From positions 62,001 to 126,000 of the forward strand of contig CALJDU010000014.1 in NCBI GenBank assembly GCA_938024995.1: DNA of 64,000 nucleotides, given 5' to 3'. This stretch comes from an uncultured bacterium (GTDB lineage Bacteria > Myxococcota_A > Polyangia > Polyangiales > Houyiibacteriaceae). Shown piece by piece: positions 1-8,200 of this stretch (positions are counted from its first letter, which is position 1; each line of letters opens with the position of its first letter). The notes below the pieces were generated by a model. The model was given only the letters and a program-made list of their open reading frames with translations, did no database searches and was not told where the DNA came from. The translations under genes and the position numbers were made by a program.

Positions 1-523
1 CGTCGGCGACGTCGACGGGGACGGACGCGACGAGCTCTACGTCGCGGTCGAGGCGCTCACGTCGCGCGAAGGCGGCAGCCTCCAGATCACCGAGCCAGTC
101 GAGATCCGCCGCTACGACGCGGACACCCCCGCGGACGGCGGCGTGGTCGTCGCGACCATCAACGATCGCTTCACCCGCTTCCTCACCGTCGGCGATGTCG
201 ACGGCGACGGAAAGAAGGAGATGATCGCCGCCTCGTTCCGCGCCGGCATCTGGCTCCTCCGCCCGGGCAGCAACCCACGTGGCGAGTGGGGCACCGAGAG
301 CGTCGACCGCGACTCGGGCGGCTTCGAGCACGCCGCGTTGCTGACCGATCTCGACGCCGACGGCAGAGACGAGCTCTACGTGTCGTCCGACACCGACGGA
401 GAGATCCGGCGCTACGTTTGGCGCAACGGCCGCAGTCGGCGCGAGGTGATCCACCGCCGCGAGATCCCGCGCGCGATGATGACGTGGAACATCATGCCCT
501 TCCCGACCGAGATGGTTCAGTAG
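1..523 (+). CDS. FG-GAP/VCBS repeat protein, C-terminal part
   Basis: The reading frame is open at the left edge of the window, so only the last ~173 residues are seen. It contains three calcium-binding-like repeat cores of the FG-GAP/VCBS type (VGDVDGDGRDELYV, VGDVDGDGKKEMIA, LTDLDADGRDELYV), spaced about 60 residues apart. Such repeats form blades of a beta-propeller and are typical of exported or surface proteins of myxobacteria. The N-terminus and any signal peptide lie outside the window. The next gene seems to start inside its last codons. Ligand and role cannot be told from the repeats alone. Confidence 0.85.
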   Translation, partial: VGDVDGDGRDELYVAVEALTSREGGSLQITEPVEIRRYDADTPADGGVVVATINDRFTRFLTVGDVDGDGKKEMIAASFRAGIWLLRPGSNPRGEWGTESVDRDSGGFEHAALLTDLDADGRDELYVSSDTDGEIRRYVWRNGRSRREVIHRREIPRAMMTWNIMPFPTEMVQ

Positions 524-1962
524 CGAACGCTGGCAAAGCTCGGCTCGGGCGCCTTGCGCTCGCCTGTGTCTTGATCGCGGGCGCAGCGTTCGCCTACGCG
601 CGTCGCGACATGGTGGTGGAGACCGCGAGCCGCGTCGCGACAGAGATCGCGCAAGAGACCCGCGGCGCGCTTCCCGCGCCGGCTCCGCTCCAGGTCCGGC
701 CGCCTTCCTCGCTCGCGGCCCCGCCGCTGACCGCGAGCGCGTGCAACCAAGACGCCTCGCCGAGCGCGCCCGCGCTCAACGACCCGGTCAACACGCGGCT
801 GGCCGAGCTGTGGGATCGCGCTCGGCCGATCCTCCGCGGGAGCTCCGGGAGCGATGAACTTCGCAGCGCCATGCGTGCGCTCTTCGTCACGGAGCGCGAT
901 CCGGAAGACGCGTTTCCCCTGTTGGCGAGCGCGCCCGATCGCGTCGTTGACGGCTTCGATCAACTGATCGCGGCGCACCTCCTCGCCGGCGTACGTGCGC
1001 TCAAAGAAGACCAGCGCGAGACGCTTCATCGGCACGCGGACGCCGCGCGACGCCTCGCTCCCGAAGACCCCCTCCCCGACGTCTTGCTCGCGTTGGCCGA
1101 TCCGGAGGAGCGAGACGCTCTGACGCGCGCGTTCGAGCTCGACGAAGAAGAGCCCGCGGTCGCCTTCGCGCTGGCCCATCGCGCGCTCAAGGTGGCCGAC
1201 GTCGAGCTCGCCGCGCGCGCGATCGAGGCCTATCTCGACGTCATCCCGGACGACGTCTACGCGCGAGCGCTTCGCGAACGAACGCTCGCTCGCGTCGCCG
1301 TTCATCGCGACATGGTGACGAGCGAGCGCGCTGGAGTGTCGCTTCACCACGCGCGCGCTTCTTCCGTCTCGCGCGACGTTCACTTGGCCGTGCTGACCGG
1401 GCTCGAGAACGCGGCGCGGCTCCTCGGGACCGTTCGCCGCGAAACGCTCACGGTCGTGCTCTACCCCAACGACGAAGCCATGCGCGCGAGCATCTGCGCG
1501 CCTTCCTGGACCGGAGCGCTCTATGACGGAGTGCTCCACCTCTCCGCGGCGCGCTCCAGCGCGCAAGTCGTTCAACACGAAGCGCTCCACGCGCAGCTCC
1601 ATGAGGTCGCGCCACGCGCTCCGGTCTGGTTCCACGAAGGCGTCGCGCAATACATCGCCGAGGAGCGCGATCCGGGTGTCGCGCGGAGCTACACGCTCAT
1701 GCGGGAACAGCGAACCTACATCCCGTTCCCATCGATCGAGGGCAGCTTCGTCGTTATCGAAGATCCCGGCGCGGCGCGGCTCGCCTACCATCAGAGCCTC
1801 GCGCTGATCGAGCTGCTGGTGGAGCGCGAAGGCGAAGCGGTGCTCCCGCGCGCGGTGACTCTGCTGAACGCGCTCGACGAGCCGCTCCTCCCGCGACTGA
1901 CCACGCCGCCGCTCACCGGCGACGACCTGCTCCATTGGCTCGACGTTCAAGCGAACCCCTAA
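484..1962 (+). CDS. Membrane-anchored HExxH metalloprotease-like protein (peptidase MA-like)
   Basis: About 492 residues. A single hydrophobic segment near the N-terminus (LALACVLIAGAAFAYA) followed by two Arg suggests a signal anchor. The middle (roughly residues 120-300) is helical and tetratricopeptide-like. The C-terminal third carries QHEALHAQLHE followed by WFHEGVAQYIAEE, the HExxH plus downstream Glu arrangement of gluzincin peptidases of the MA-like/DUF1570 kind; this suggests a zinc protease acting outside the cytoplasm. The start is uncertain: GTG at 484 keeps the hydrophobic segment but overlaps the upstream gene by 40 bases, TTG at 571 and ATG at 610 are alternatives. The frame stays open further upstream, but that part is Arg-rich and looks like a shadow of the FG-GAP gene. 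Confidence 0.75.
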   Translation: MEHHALPDRDGSVANAGKARLGRLALACVLIAGAAFAYARRDMVVETASRVATEIAQETRGALPAPAPLQVRPPSSLAAPPLTASACNQDASPSAPALNDPVNTRLAELWDRARPILRGSSGSDELRSAMRALFVTERDPEDAFPLLASAPDRVVDGFDQLIAAHLLAGVRALKEDQRETLHRHADAARRLAPEDPLPDVLLALADPEERDALTRAFELDEEEPAVAFALAHRALKVADVELAARAIEAYLDVIPDDVYARALRERTLARVAVHRDMVTSERAGVSLHHARASSVSRDVHLAVLTGLENAARLLGTVRRETLTVVLYPNDEAMRASICAPSWTGALYDGVLHLSAARSSAQVVQHEALHAQLHEVAPRAPVWFHEGVAQYIAEERDPGVARSYTLMREQRTYIPFPSIEGSFVVIEDPGAARLAYHQSLALIELLVEREGEAVLPRAVTLLNALDEPLLPRLTTPPLTGDDLLHWLDVQANP

Positions 1963-1987
1963 GCGCTTGTTGAGGTACCCTCGCGCG

Positions 1988-2440
1988 ATGACCTTGGCAG
2001 AAGATCAGCTCCGCGCCGTGTTCCCGATCGACAGCGATCTCGTCCAGCTCACCGTCGAATCGGTACGCGATGAGCTCGACGCAGACGGCGCGCTCTTCGC
2101 GACGATGCGCATCATCATCTTGGATCGCGGCGACGACGGCGCACGTCACGTGCGCGACATCAAAGAACAAGAGGTCAAGGTCGCGCCTGAAGGGATCTCT
2201 TCTGGCGAGCTCTTCGCGCAGTACCTCGAGGGATGGACGGCCGCGATTCAGGTCGCGCTGAAAGCCGCTAGCGCGCGTCTCGCGGCGGGCGAAGCGCGAC
2301 AGGGGCGCGCGTCGGTCAAGCAGTGGATGCCGAACGACTTCGTCGCGATGGACGTCTTCAAGTTGAAGACCGCGAAGACCGCCGAGCAGTTTCGAGAGGC
2401 CTACATGACCAAAGCGCGGCTCGGCGAACTCATCGATTGA
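1988..2440 (+). CDS. Small protein of unknown function
   Basis: 150 residues from ATG 1988, 25 bases after the protease-like gene. The sequence is mixed alpha/beta (LVQLTVESVRDELDADGALFATMRIIILDRG) with an acidic N-terminal half and a basic C-terminal half, no signal peptide and no membrane segment, so it is probably cytoplasmic. No family was recognised. The same frame extends back to a TTG at 1967, but the ATG gives the more natural beginning. About 150 bases with nothing recognisable separate it from phoH. Confidence 0.7.
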   Translation: MTLAEDQLRAVFPIDSDLVQLTVESVRDELDADGALFATMRIIILDRGDDGARHVRDIKEQEVKVAPEGISSGELFAQYLEGWTAAIQVALKAASARLAAGEARQGRASVKQWMPNDFVAMDVFKLKTAKTAEQFREAYMTKARLGELID

Positions 2441-2590
2441 GACTTGACCCTCGTCCTCTCGTGCGCACCTTTGGGTCGCGAGGGCGGGACGCGACGACAG
2501 TTCCTCTGCATACTGTCGGTCGGCACTGGTCCTCTTGCACCTCAGCACTGATCCTCGGCGCGCCACGCGCAGAAAGCACAGCACCGCGAA

Positions 2591-3598
2591 ATGGGAAAAA
2601 ACGCCAAGCGTGAAGAAGAGATCGTCGCGCGTGAAGTCGAGGTCAGCGACGCCGAGGTGCTCTTGCGCCTGAGCGGTCCGAACAGCGCTCACCTTCGCAC
2701 CATCGCAAAGGAGTTCGGCGTCGCGGCGGGCTTGCGCGGGAACACGATTCACATGCGCGGCCGCGAGTCGGTGGTCGCTGGAATGGAGCGCGTGCTCGCC
2801 GAACTGATCGAGGTCCTCGAAGGCGGAAAGAAGCTGAGCGAGAACGAGATCGCGCGCGCCACGCGAACCCTGCGCGACCATCCCGAGGTACGCCTGCGAG
2901 ACCTCTTCGACGACGTCATCCTCACCACCGCCCAGCGACGGATCATCTCGCCGAAGGGCGTCGCGCAGCAGCGGTACATCCAGTCCATCCGCGAGCACGA
3001 CGTGGTCTTCGGCATCGGCCCCGCCGGAACCGGAAAGACCTACCTCGCGATGGCGATGGCGGTCCGCGCGCTGACGGCGCGTAAGGTAAAGCGCATCATC
3101 CTGACACGCCCCGCGGTCGAAGCCGGTGAGCGCTTGGGCTTTCTGCCGGGCGACCTCGCCGACAAGGTGAACCCGTATCTGCGGCCGCTCTACGACGCGC
3201 TTCACGACATGATGGAGGACGATCAGGTCGCGATGCTCATTCAGCGCGGCACCATCGAGGTCGCCCCGCTCGCCTTCATGCGCGGCCGCACCTTGAGCTC
3301 CGCGTTCGTGGTGCTCGACGAGGCGCAGAACACGACCCCCGCGCAAATGAAGATGTTCCTCACGCGAATCGGCTTCGACTCGAAGGCCGTGATCACGGGC
3401 GACGTGACGCAGACCGACCTCGGGCGTGGTCAGCGGAGCGGTCTGGCCGACGCGCAGTCGCTGCTCAAGAACATCGAGGGGATCGACTTCTGTCGTTTCA
3501 GCGAGAAGGACGTCGTTCGTCACCCGCTCGTCCAGCGCATCGTCCTCGCGTATGATCGTCGATCGGAGAAACGCCGCGCGAGCCGAGAAGAGGAGTAG
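2591..3598 (+). CDS. phoH: PhoH family ATPase (YbeZ type)
   Basis: 335 residues, the usual length for the YbeZ/PhoH family. Residues ~20-75 resemble the KH-like N-terminal domain of the family. The ATPase core has Walker A GPAGTGKT (143-150) and Walker B FVVLDEAQ (239-246), and the family signature TRPAVEAGERLGFLPGD (172-188). The family is cytoplasmic and linked to RNA metabolism; in many bacteria it is co-transcribed with ybeY, the 16S rRNA maturation endonuclease. Here ybeY is not next door: a GHKL ATPase starts 11 bases after the stop. A second PhoH protein with a PIN domain is encoded at 51528. Confidence 0.95.
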   Translation: MGKNAKREEEIVAREVEVSDAEVLLRLSGPNSAHLRTIAKEFGVAAGLRGNTIHMRGRESVVAGMERVLAELIEVLEGGKKLSENEIARATRTLRDHPEVRLRDLFDDVILTTAQRRIISPKGVAQQRYIQSIREHDVVFGIGPAGTGKTYLAMAMAVRALTARKVKRIILTRPAVEAGERLGFLPGDLADKVNPYLRPLYDALHDMMEDDQVAMLIQRGTIEVAPLAFMRGRTLSSAFVVLDEAQNTTPAQMKMFLTRIGFDSKAVITGDVTQTDLGRGQRSGLADAQSLLKNIEGIDFCRFSEKDVVRHPLVQRIVLAYDRRSEKRRASREEE

Positions 3599-3609
3599 CG
3601 TAGCCCCGG

Positions 3610-5238
3610 ATGCCGTATCGGAAGAGGAGCGGGAAGCGCGACGTCAGCGCGCCGCGCGATCAGGGGATCGTCGGCGAGCTGATCGACCAGTTCGCCGACT
3701 CGTTCGCCTTCTACCGAGAGCTCATTCAGAACGCGCTCGACGCCGGCACTGAGCGGATCGACATCAAGCTCGCTTACGACCACGGCACGCTCCGGGTCTC
3801 CGTTCAAGATCACGGCGTCGGGATGACCCAAGAGGTCCTCGAAGATCAGCTCCTCGTGCTCTTCAAGAGCGGCAAGGAGGGGCGCGACGACATGATCGGC
3901 AAGTTCGGGGTCGGGTTCGTCTCGGTCCTCGCGGTCGAGCCGACGCTCGTCAGCGTCCGGACGTCAATCGGCGAAGGTCCCTCGCTCACGCTCGAGCTTC
4001 ACGCGGACCACAGCTACGAGATCTTTGAGAGCGGCGGGACGAAAAAGGCCGGCACCACCGTCACGCTTCACCTCGACCTCGAAGAGGACGCGGTGCCCCG
4101 CTTCGCGAAGGAGAGCCGCGCGGCGATTAAGCGGTGGTGTCGCCACGCCGCGATCCCGATTCACTTCCAGGTGTTCCTCAACCCCGGCGAAGAACCGACG
4201 CGAGAACGTCTCGACGAAGACTTCGCGCTCGACGACGCGTTCCTCTCCCACCAGGAGGTCATCGACGACACGACGATCATTACCGGGCTTGGTCAGACGA
4301 CGTACGGCGGCTTCTATCGCCAGGGGTTGATGCTCTACGAAGAGACCCCGTCGACGACCCACCGCTTCATGTTCAAGGCGAGCGACCGAAGGCTCGAGCA
4401 CACCCTGAGCCGCGACAACGTCAAGCAAGACGCGACGTATTACTCAGTGCTGAAGAAGGTGAACGCGGTCGGTCGACGCCTCGGCCGACTCGCGGTGGAC
4501 GAACTAAAACGAGCCGTTCTCGAAGACCCTGAGCAGCACGCTCGCCTCACGGTCGCGGCGCTCGGGAGCGAGATCGTGGCGCGGGAGCTGATCCCGATGC
4601 GTCTCCTCTCCCGCGAACCCGCCTCGGTCACCCTCGCGGCCTTCGACAAGGTCAAAGATGTTTGGCTCGCGCGGCACGACTCACTTCTCACGGACGCGCT
4701 GACCGAGCGCGGAGCCCTCGTCTTGGACGGGACGTTTTGGAAGAACGAACACGCGCTGACCGTGATCGCGCGAGGCGAGCGCGCGCGCCCGTTCTTCGCG
4801 GAGGAGTCGCTCACGTACGCCGGTGCCGTCGACCTCGACCGCGACGACGAAGCGTTACTTGAGGCGGTCGGTGAGCTCCTGAGCCACACGATTAAGCCGC
4901 CGCGCGGGCTCCACTTCGCCCGCTTCGTCGGCGAGGGTCGCGACGCTTTCATGGTGACCGGCCCGAACATGATCGCCTCCCTCGCGGAGCGAACGCTTCC
5001 GTGGGTGATCGACGCGACCGACGCCAAGCGCTCGCCCTTTGCGGTCTTGCGGCGTCCCCCGATCGCGCTCAACACGCGACACGAAGCGGTCAAAGAAGCG
5101 CGCCGCGTCGCGGAGGACAACGTCCTGCTCGCCGCCGAGGTCCTGTGCCGACTCATCTTCCTTGAGCACGAGGAGCTGACGGAGAAGCGCGAACGACTCT
5201 TGACCGAGCACATGCTCGAGAAGCTGCTCTCCGCATGA
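3610..5238 (+). CDS. GHKL (Hsp90-like) ATPase, first gene of an overlapping pair
   Basis: 542 residues. The N-terminal ~200 residues carry a complete Bergerat ATP-binding fold: N-box FYRELIQNALDAG with catalytic Glu37 and Mg-binding Asn41, G1 box DHGVGM (67-72) and G2 box GKFGVGF (97-103), as in HtpG, MutL and MORC proteins. The N-box phrase is close to that of Hsp90 (ELISNAxDA), but the middle and C-terminal Hsp90 domains are not recognisable. There is no signal or membrane segment. The gene ends in an ATGA overlap with the 1742-residue protein, so the two are almost certainly translated together. An ATP-driven chaperone-like or conformational-switch role is inferred; it could equally belong to a stress or defence complex. 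Confidence 0.85.
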   Translation: MPYRKRSGKRDVSAPRDQGIVGELIDQFADSFAFYRELIQNALDAGTERIDIKLAYDHGTLRVSVQDHGVGMTQEVLEDQLLVLFKSGKEGRDDMIGKFGVGFVSVLAVEPTLVSVRTSIGEGPSLTLELHADHSYEIFESGGTKKAGTTVTLHLDLEEDAVPRFAKESRAAIKRWCRHAAIPIHFQVFLNPGEEPTRERLDEDFALDDAFLSHQEVIDDTTIITGLGQTTYGGFYRQGLMLYEETPSTTHRFMFKASDRRLEHTLSRDNVKQDATYYSVLKKVNAVGRRLGRLAVDELKRAVLEDPEQHARLTVAALGSEIVARELIPMRLLSREPASVTLAAFDKVKDVWLARHDSLLTDALTERGALVLDGTFWKNEHALTVIARGERARPFFAEESLTYAGAVDLDRDDEALLEAVGELLSHTIKPPRGLHFARFVGEGRDAFMVTGPNMIASLAERTLPWVIDATDAKRSPFAVLRRPPIALNTRHEAVKEARRVAEDNVLLAAEVLCRLIFLEHEELTEKRERLLTEHMLEKLLSA

Positions 5239-8200
5239 GCTGGCGCGGACGAAAGGTCGGCAAGGGTCGACTGCGGGTCGACGCGAAACGCGCCGTTCAG
5301 AAGCTCCGCGAATACCAGCTCCCGGATCCAACGCACTGGGCGCTCGAGGTCCTCCGCGCGGCGGTCGCGTTCGGCGCAGAGGCGATCGAGGTGACCGGGG
5401 ATGCGGACGATCTGTATATCGCGTGGCGCGGCGCGGCGCCGGAGCTGGACGATCTGATCGAGACGCTCAACGAGCTCGTCAGCCCGGCCCCCGACGAAGC
5501 GCGACGTGGGTTTAAGCTCCTCGCGACTGGCATCAACACCGCGCTCGGCAAGGCGCGCTACGTCGACGTCTACCGCATCGGCGCGGAGACGGCGCAGCGC
5601 GTTCGCTTCACCCCGCAGCTCCACGCGGTCAGCGACGACAACGAGGGGGAAACGCTCGATGATCTCATCGAAGCCACCGAGGTCGTCGCTCCCCACGAAG
5701 CGATGGGCGAGGGCGTCGTTGTGCATCGTAAGTCCCGCGTGAGCGTCGACGTCATGCGCACGGCCATAGCCTTTGGGGAGCCTCCCGAGCTCCGGCTCGC
5801 GCGTGATCGATGCGCCGACATCCGGGTCCCGCTCCGCGTCGGGAACGCGACGATGCACCGCGCCATCTCACCTTCCGACGTTCTCCGGCTCCCGCTCGGC
5901 GCCAATTGGAACGGCTTCATCGCGCTCCTCGATCCACGCGCCCACCCAGACCGCGAAGGCATCGAGATCGCGTACGCAGAACAAGGCGTCATCCTCGAGC
6001 GCCGATTCTCGCCCAACTACTACGACGGCCCCGCCCCGCCGGTCCGCGTCTTCATCGACGAAGACCAGCTCCCGACCAACGCCTCGCGCTCGCTCGTACG
6101 TGACGATCAGCCGCTCGTACAGCGCGTGAACGAACGGGTGCGCGAACTCTTTCCAGACTTGATCGAGCGCGTCACCAAGGAGCTCTCCGAGCCCGATCGA
6201 CAATGGTCGGAGGTTGACCGAACCCGGCTTCGCGACGGCGCGCTTCATCTCCTCGCTTCCCTCGGTCGTGCGCGTGACGTCGCCTCGAAGCTCGCGGACC
6301 GGGACGACGCATACGGGCCCCTCGCGGCGCTCCCGCTCCTAACGAGCGCACTGGGTGAACCCCTCGCACCTCGCGACTTGAAGGACGCCGCCATCGTTCA
6401 TCGCAAGCGCGATCCCGTCGACGAGGAACTGCGCGCCTGGTTCGAGGGCATCGTATGGGCGCGGCCTGGGGACGAAGGCAGCGTCTTCGCGCGCGCGTCT
6501 GGAATCGTGATCCCGTCCGACCAGCGAATCAAGACCGCCAAGAACGAGCTCAAGGCGCGGCGGCGCTTTCTGCGCCAGCGAACGCGCCCGCTCGTCACGA
6601 ACGCCAAAGGACCGCGATGGGTGTTCCAAGAGGACACGCTCCCGCAAGGGAGCATGATGCGGCAGACCCGCTCTCGCCGGCTCATCCCAGCCGGGCTCCG
6701 CGGCGAGGTCCGCGTGATCGGCGGCAGCGGCGTGTCCCAAATCGACCTCATGCTCGAAGAGCGCGTCCTCGAGACCGTCAAGCTCGAGGGGCTCGTGCGC
6801 TTCCGTGGTCAGATCACGTTTGACGAGCTCCGCCCCGCCCCGGACTACCGCGAAGCCGAACAGAACGTGAAGCTGCGGGAGATGATCCGCGGCGCGAGCT
6901 ACGCCGCGATCGCCGCGCTCGAGGCGACCGTTTCGCGCGGCGACAAGCTCCCGCGTAAATTCATCGAGGAGCTCCCGCGCGTTCTCGCCGCCTGTCTCAC
7001 CAAGAGCGATCTCTCGCTCAAGCGTGTCGCGTCCAGTCCGCTCGCGCGCGTGCCTTGCTTCCGCGTGGTCGACGATCAAGGGGACGCGCGGTTCATCTCG
7101 CACTCCAAGCTGACTGACGACCCGCTGCTCTTCAGCGAACGAAGGGTCTGTCCGCCGGTGGGCGCACGGGTGGTCGTCGGTCAGGCGATCGGAGACGCGA
7201 CATCGTTGCTCTTCCCCAAGCGGACACAAGTTCCGTACGAACCACGCGAGCGCCCACGCGCCACGTTCGCGGAGCGCGGCGCGGTTCAGATGGAGTGGAC
7301 CGAGGGTCCCGTCAACGGCGCCATCGCGTGGTACCGACACGGGCGCGCGACGCGTTCTCCGGTCTACCACTACCACCGCGGGATCCCGCTCGGCCAGTCC
7401 GAGGCGGAGCTCACGGTCCCTGCCGTCGTTCGCATCGAAGACGACCGGCTCGTCCCGGACCCAAACTGGCAGCGCGTGTTGGTTTCGCCCAAGTACGATC
7501 CCCATCGATGGGAGATCGCGCTGGTCAAGGCCTTCATCGCGCACCTGAGCGGCGAAACCATGGCGGGGTTCTCATCACGTGACGCGGACGGCTCGGTCAC
7601 GGACATGCTGATCAAGTGCGTCGCGAACAGCGAACGGGTCCGAGCCGCGCTGACAGAAGACGAGTTCACCGCCTTCATGAACGCGGACCTCCTCACGGAT
7701 GTGGACCGCAACGCCGTCACCCTCGCGCAGTTGCGCGATGACCGATCCGCCTATCCATACTTCCTCACGGAGGACGTCGTCTTCCCCGTCGACGTGAGCG
7801 GGTTCCCCGCGATACGCGCTTACCCCGACACCGTCCGCGCGGTTCAGAAGCTCACCGGTCACGAGCTGAAGAACGGTACGAACCCGTTGCAAGCGAGGGC
7901 GACGCAAGCGAAGCGAAACGAGGCGCTCAAGCAGCATCGACAAAAGCGAGAGGTCGAGCTCCGGCCAGGTCACGCTGTCCACAGCGTTGTCGATCGCGCG
8001 TACGCAAACGGGTTCACCTGGCGAGAGCGGAGCCAGCCGAACGTCGCGAAGATTTACGTCGAAGATCGCTTGATCGGGATGTTCCCGATGGAGCACATCT
8101 CCGTCTCGCTGAACGTGCACCTGAATGACGGAGAGGTGCTCGAGGGGCTCCTCGGGCGCTGGAAGCTTCGCGTCGCGGGGCTGCTCCCGAGCCTCATGAG

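Noticed and set aside
1913-3523. 536-residue minus-strand open frame
   Set aside because: Opposite phoH and the small upstream gene; no start signal or motif, and phoH is certain.
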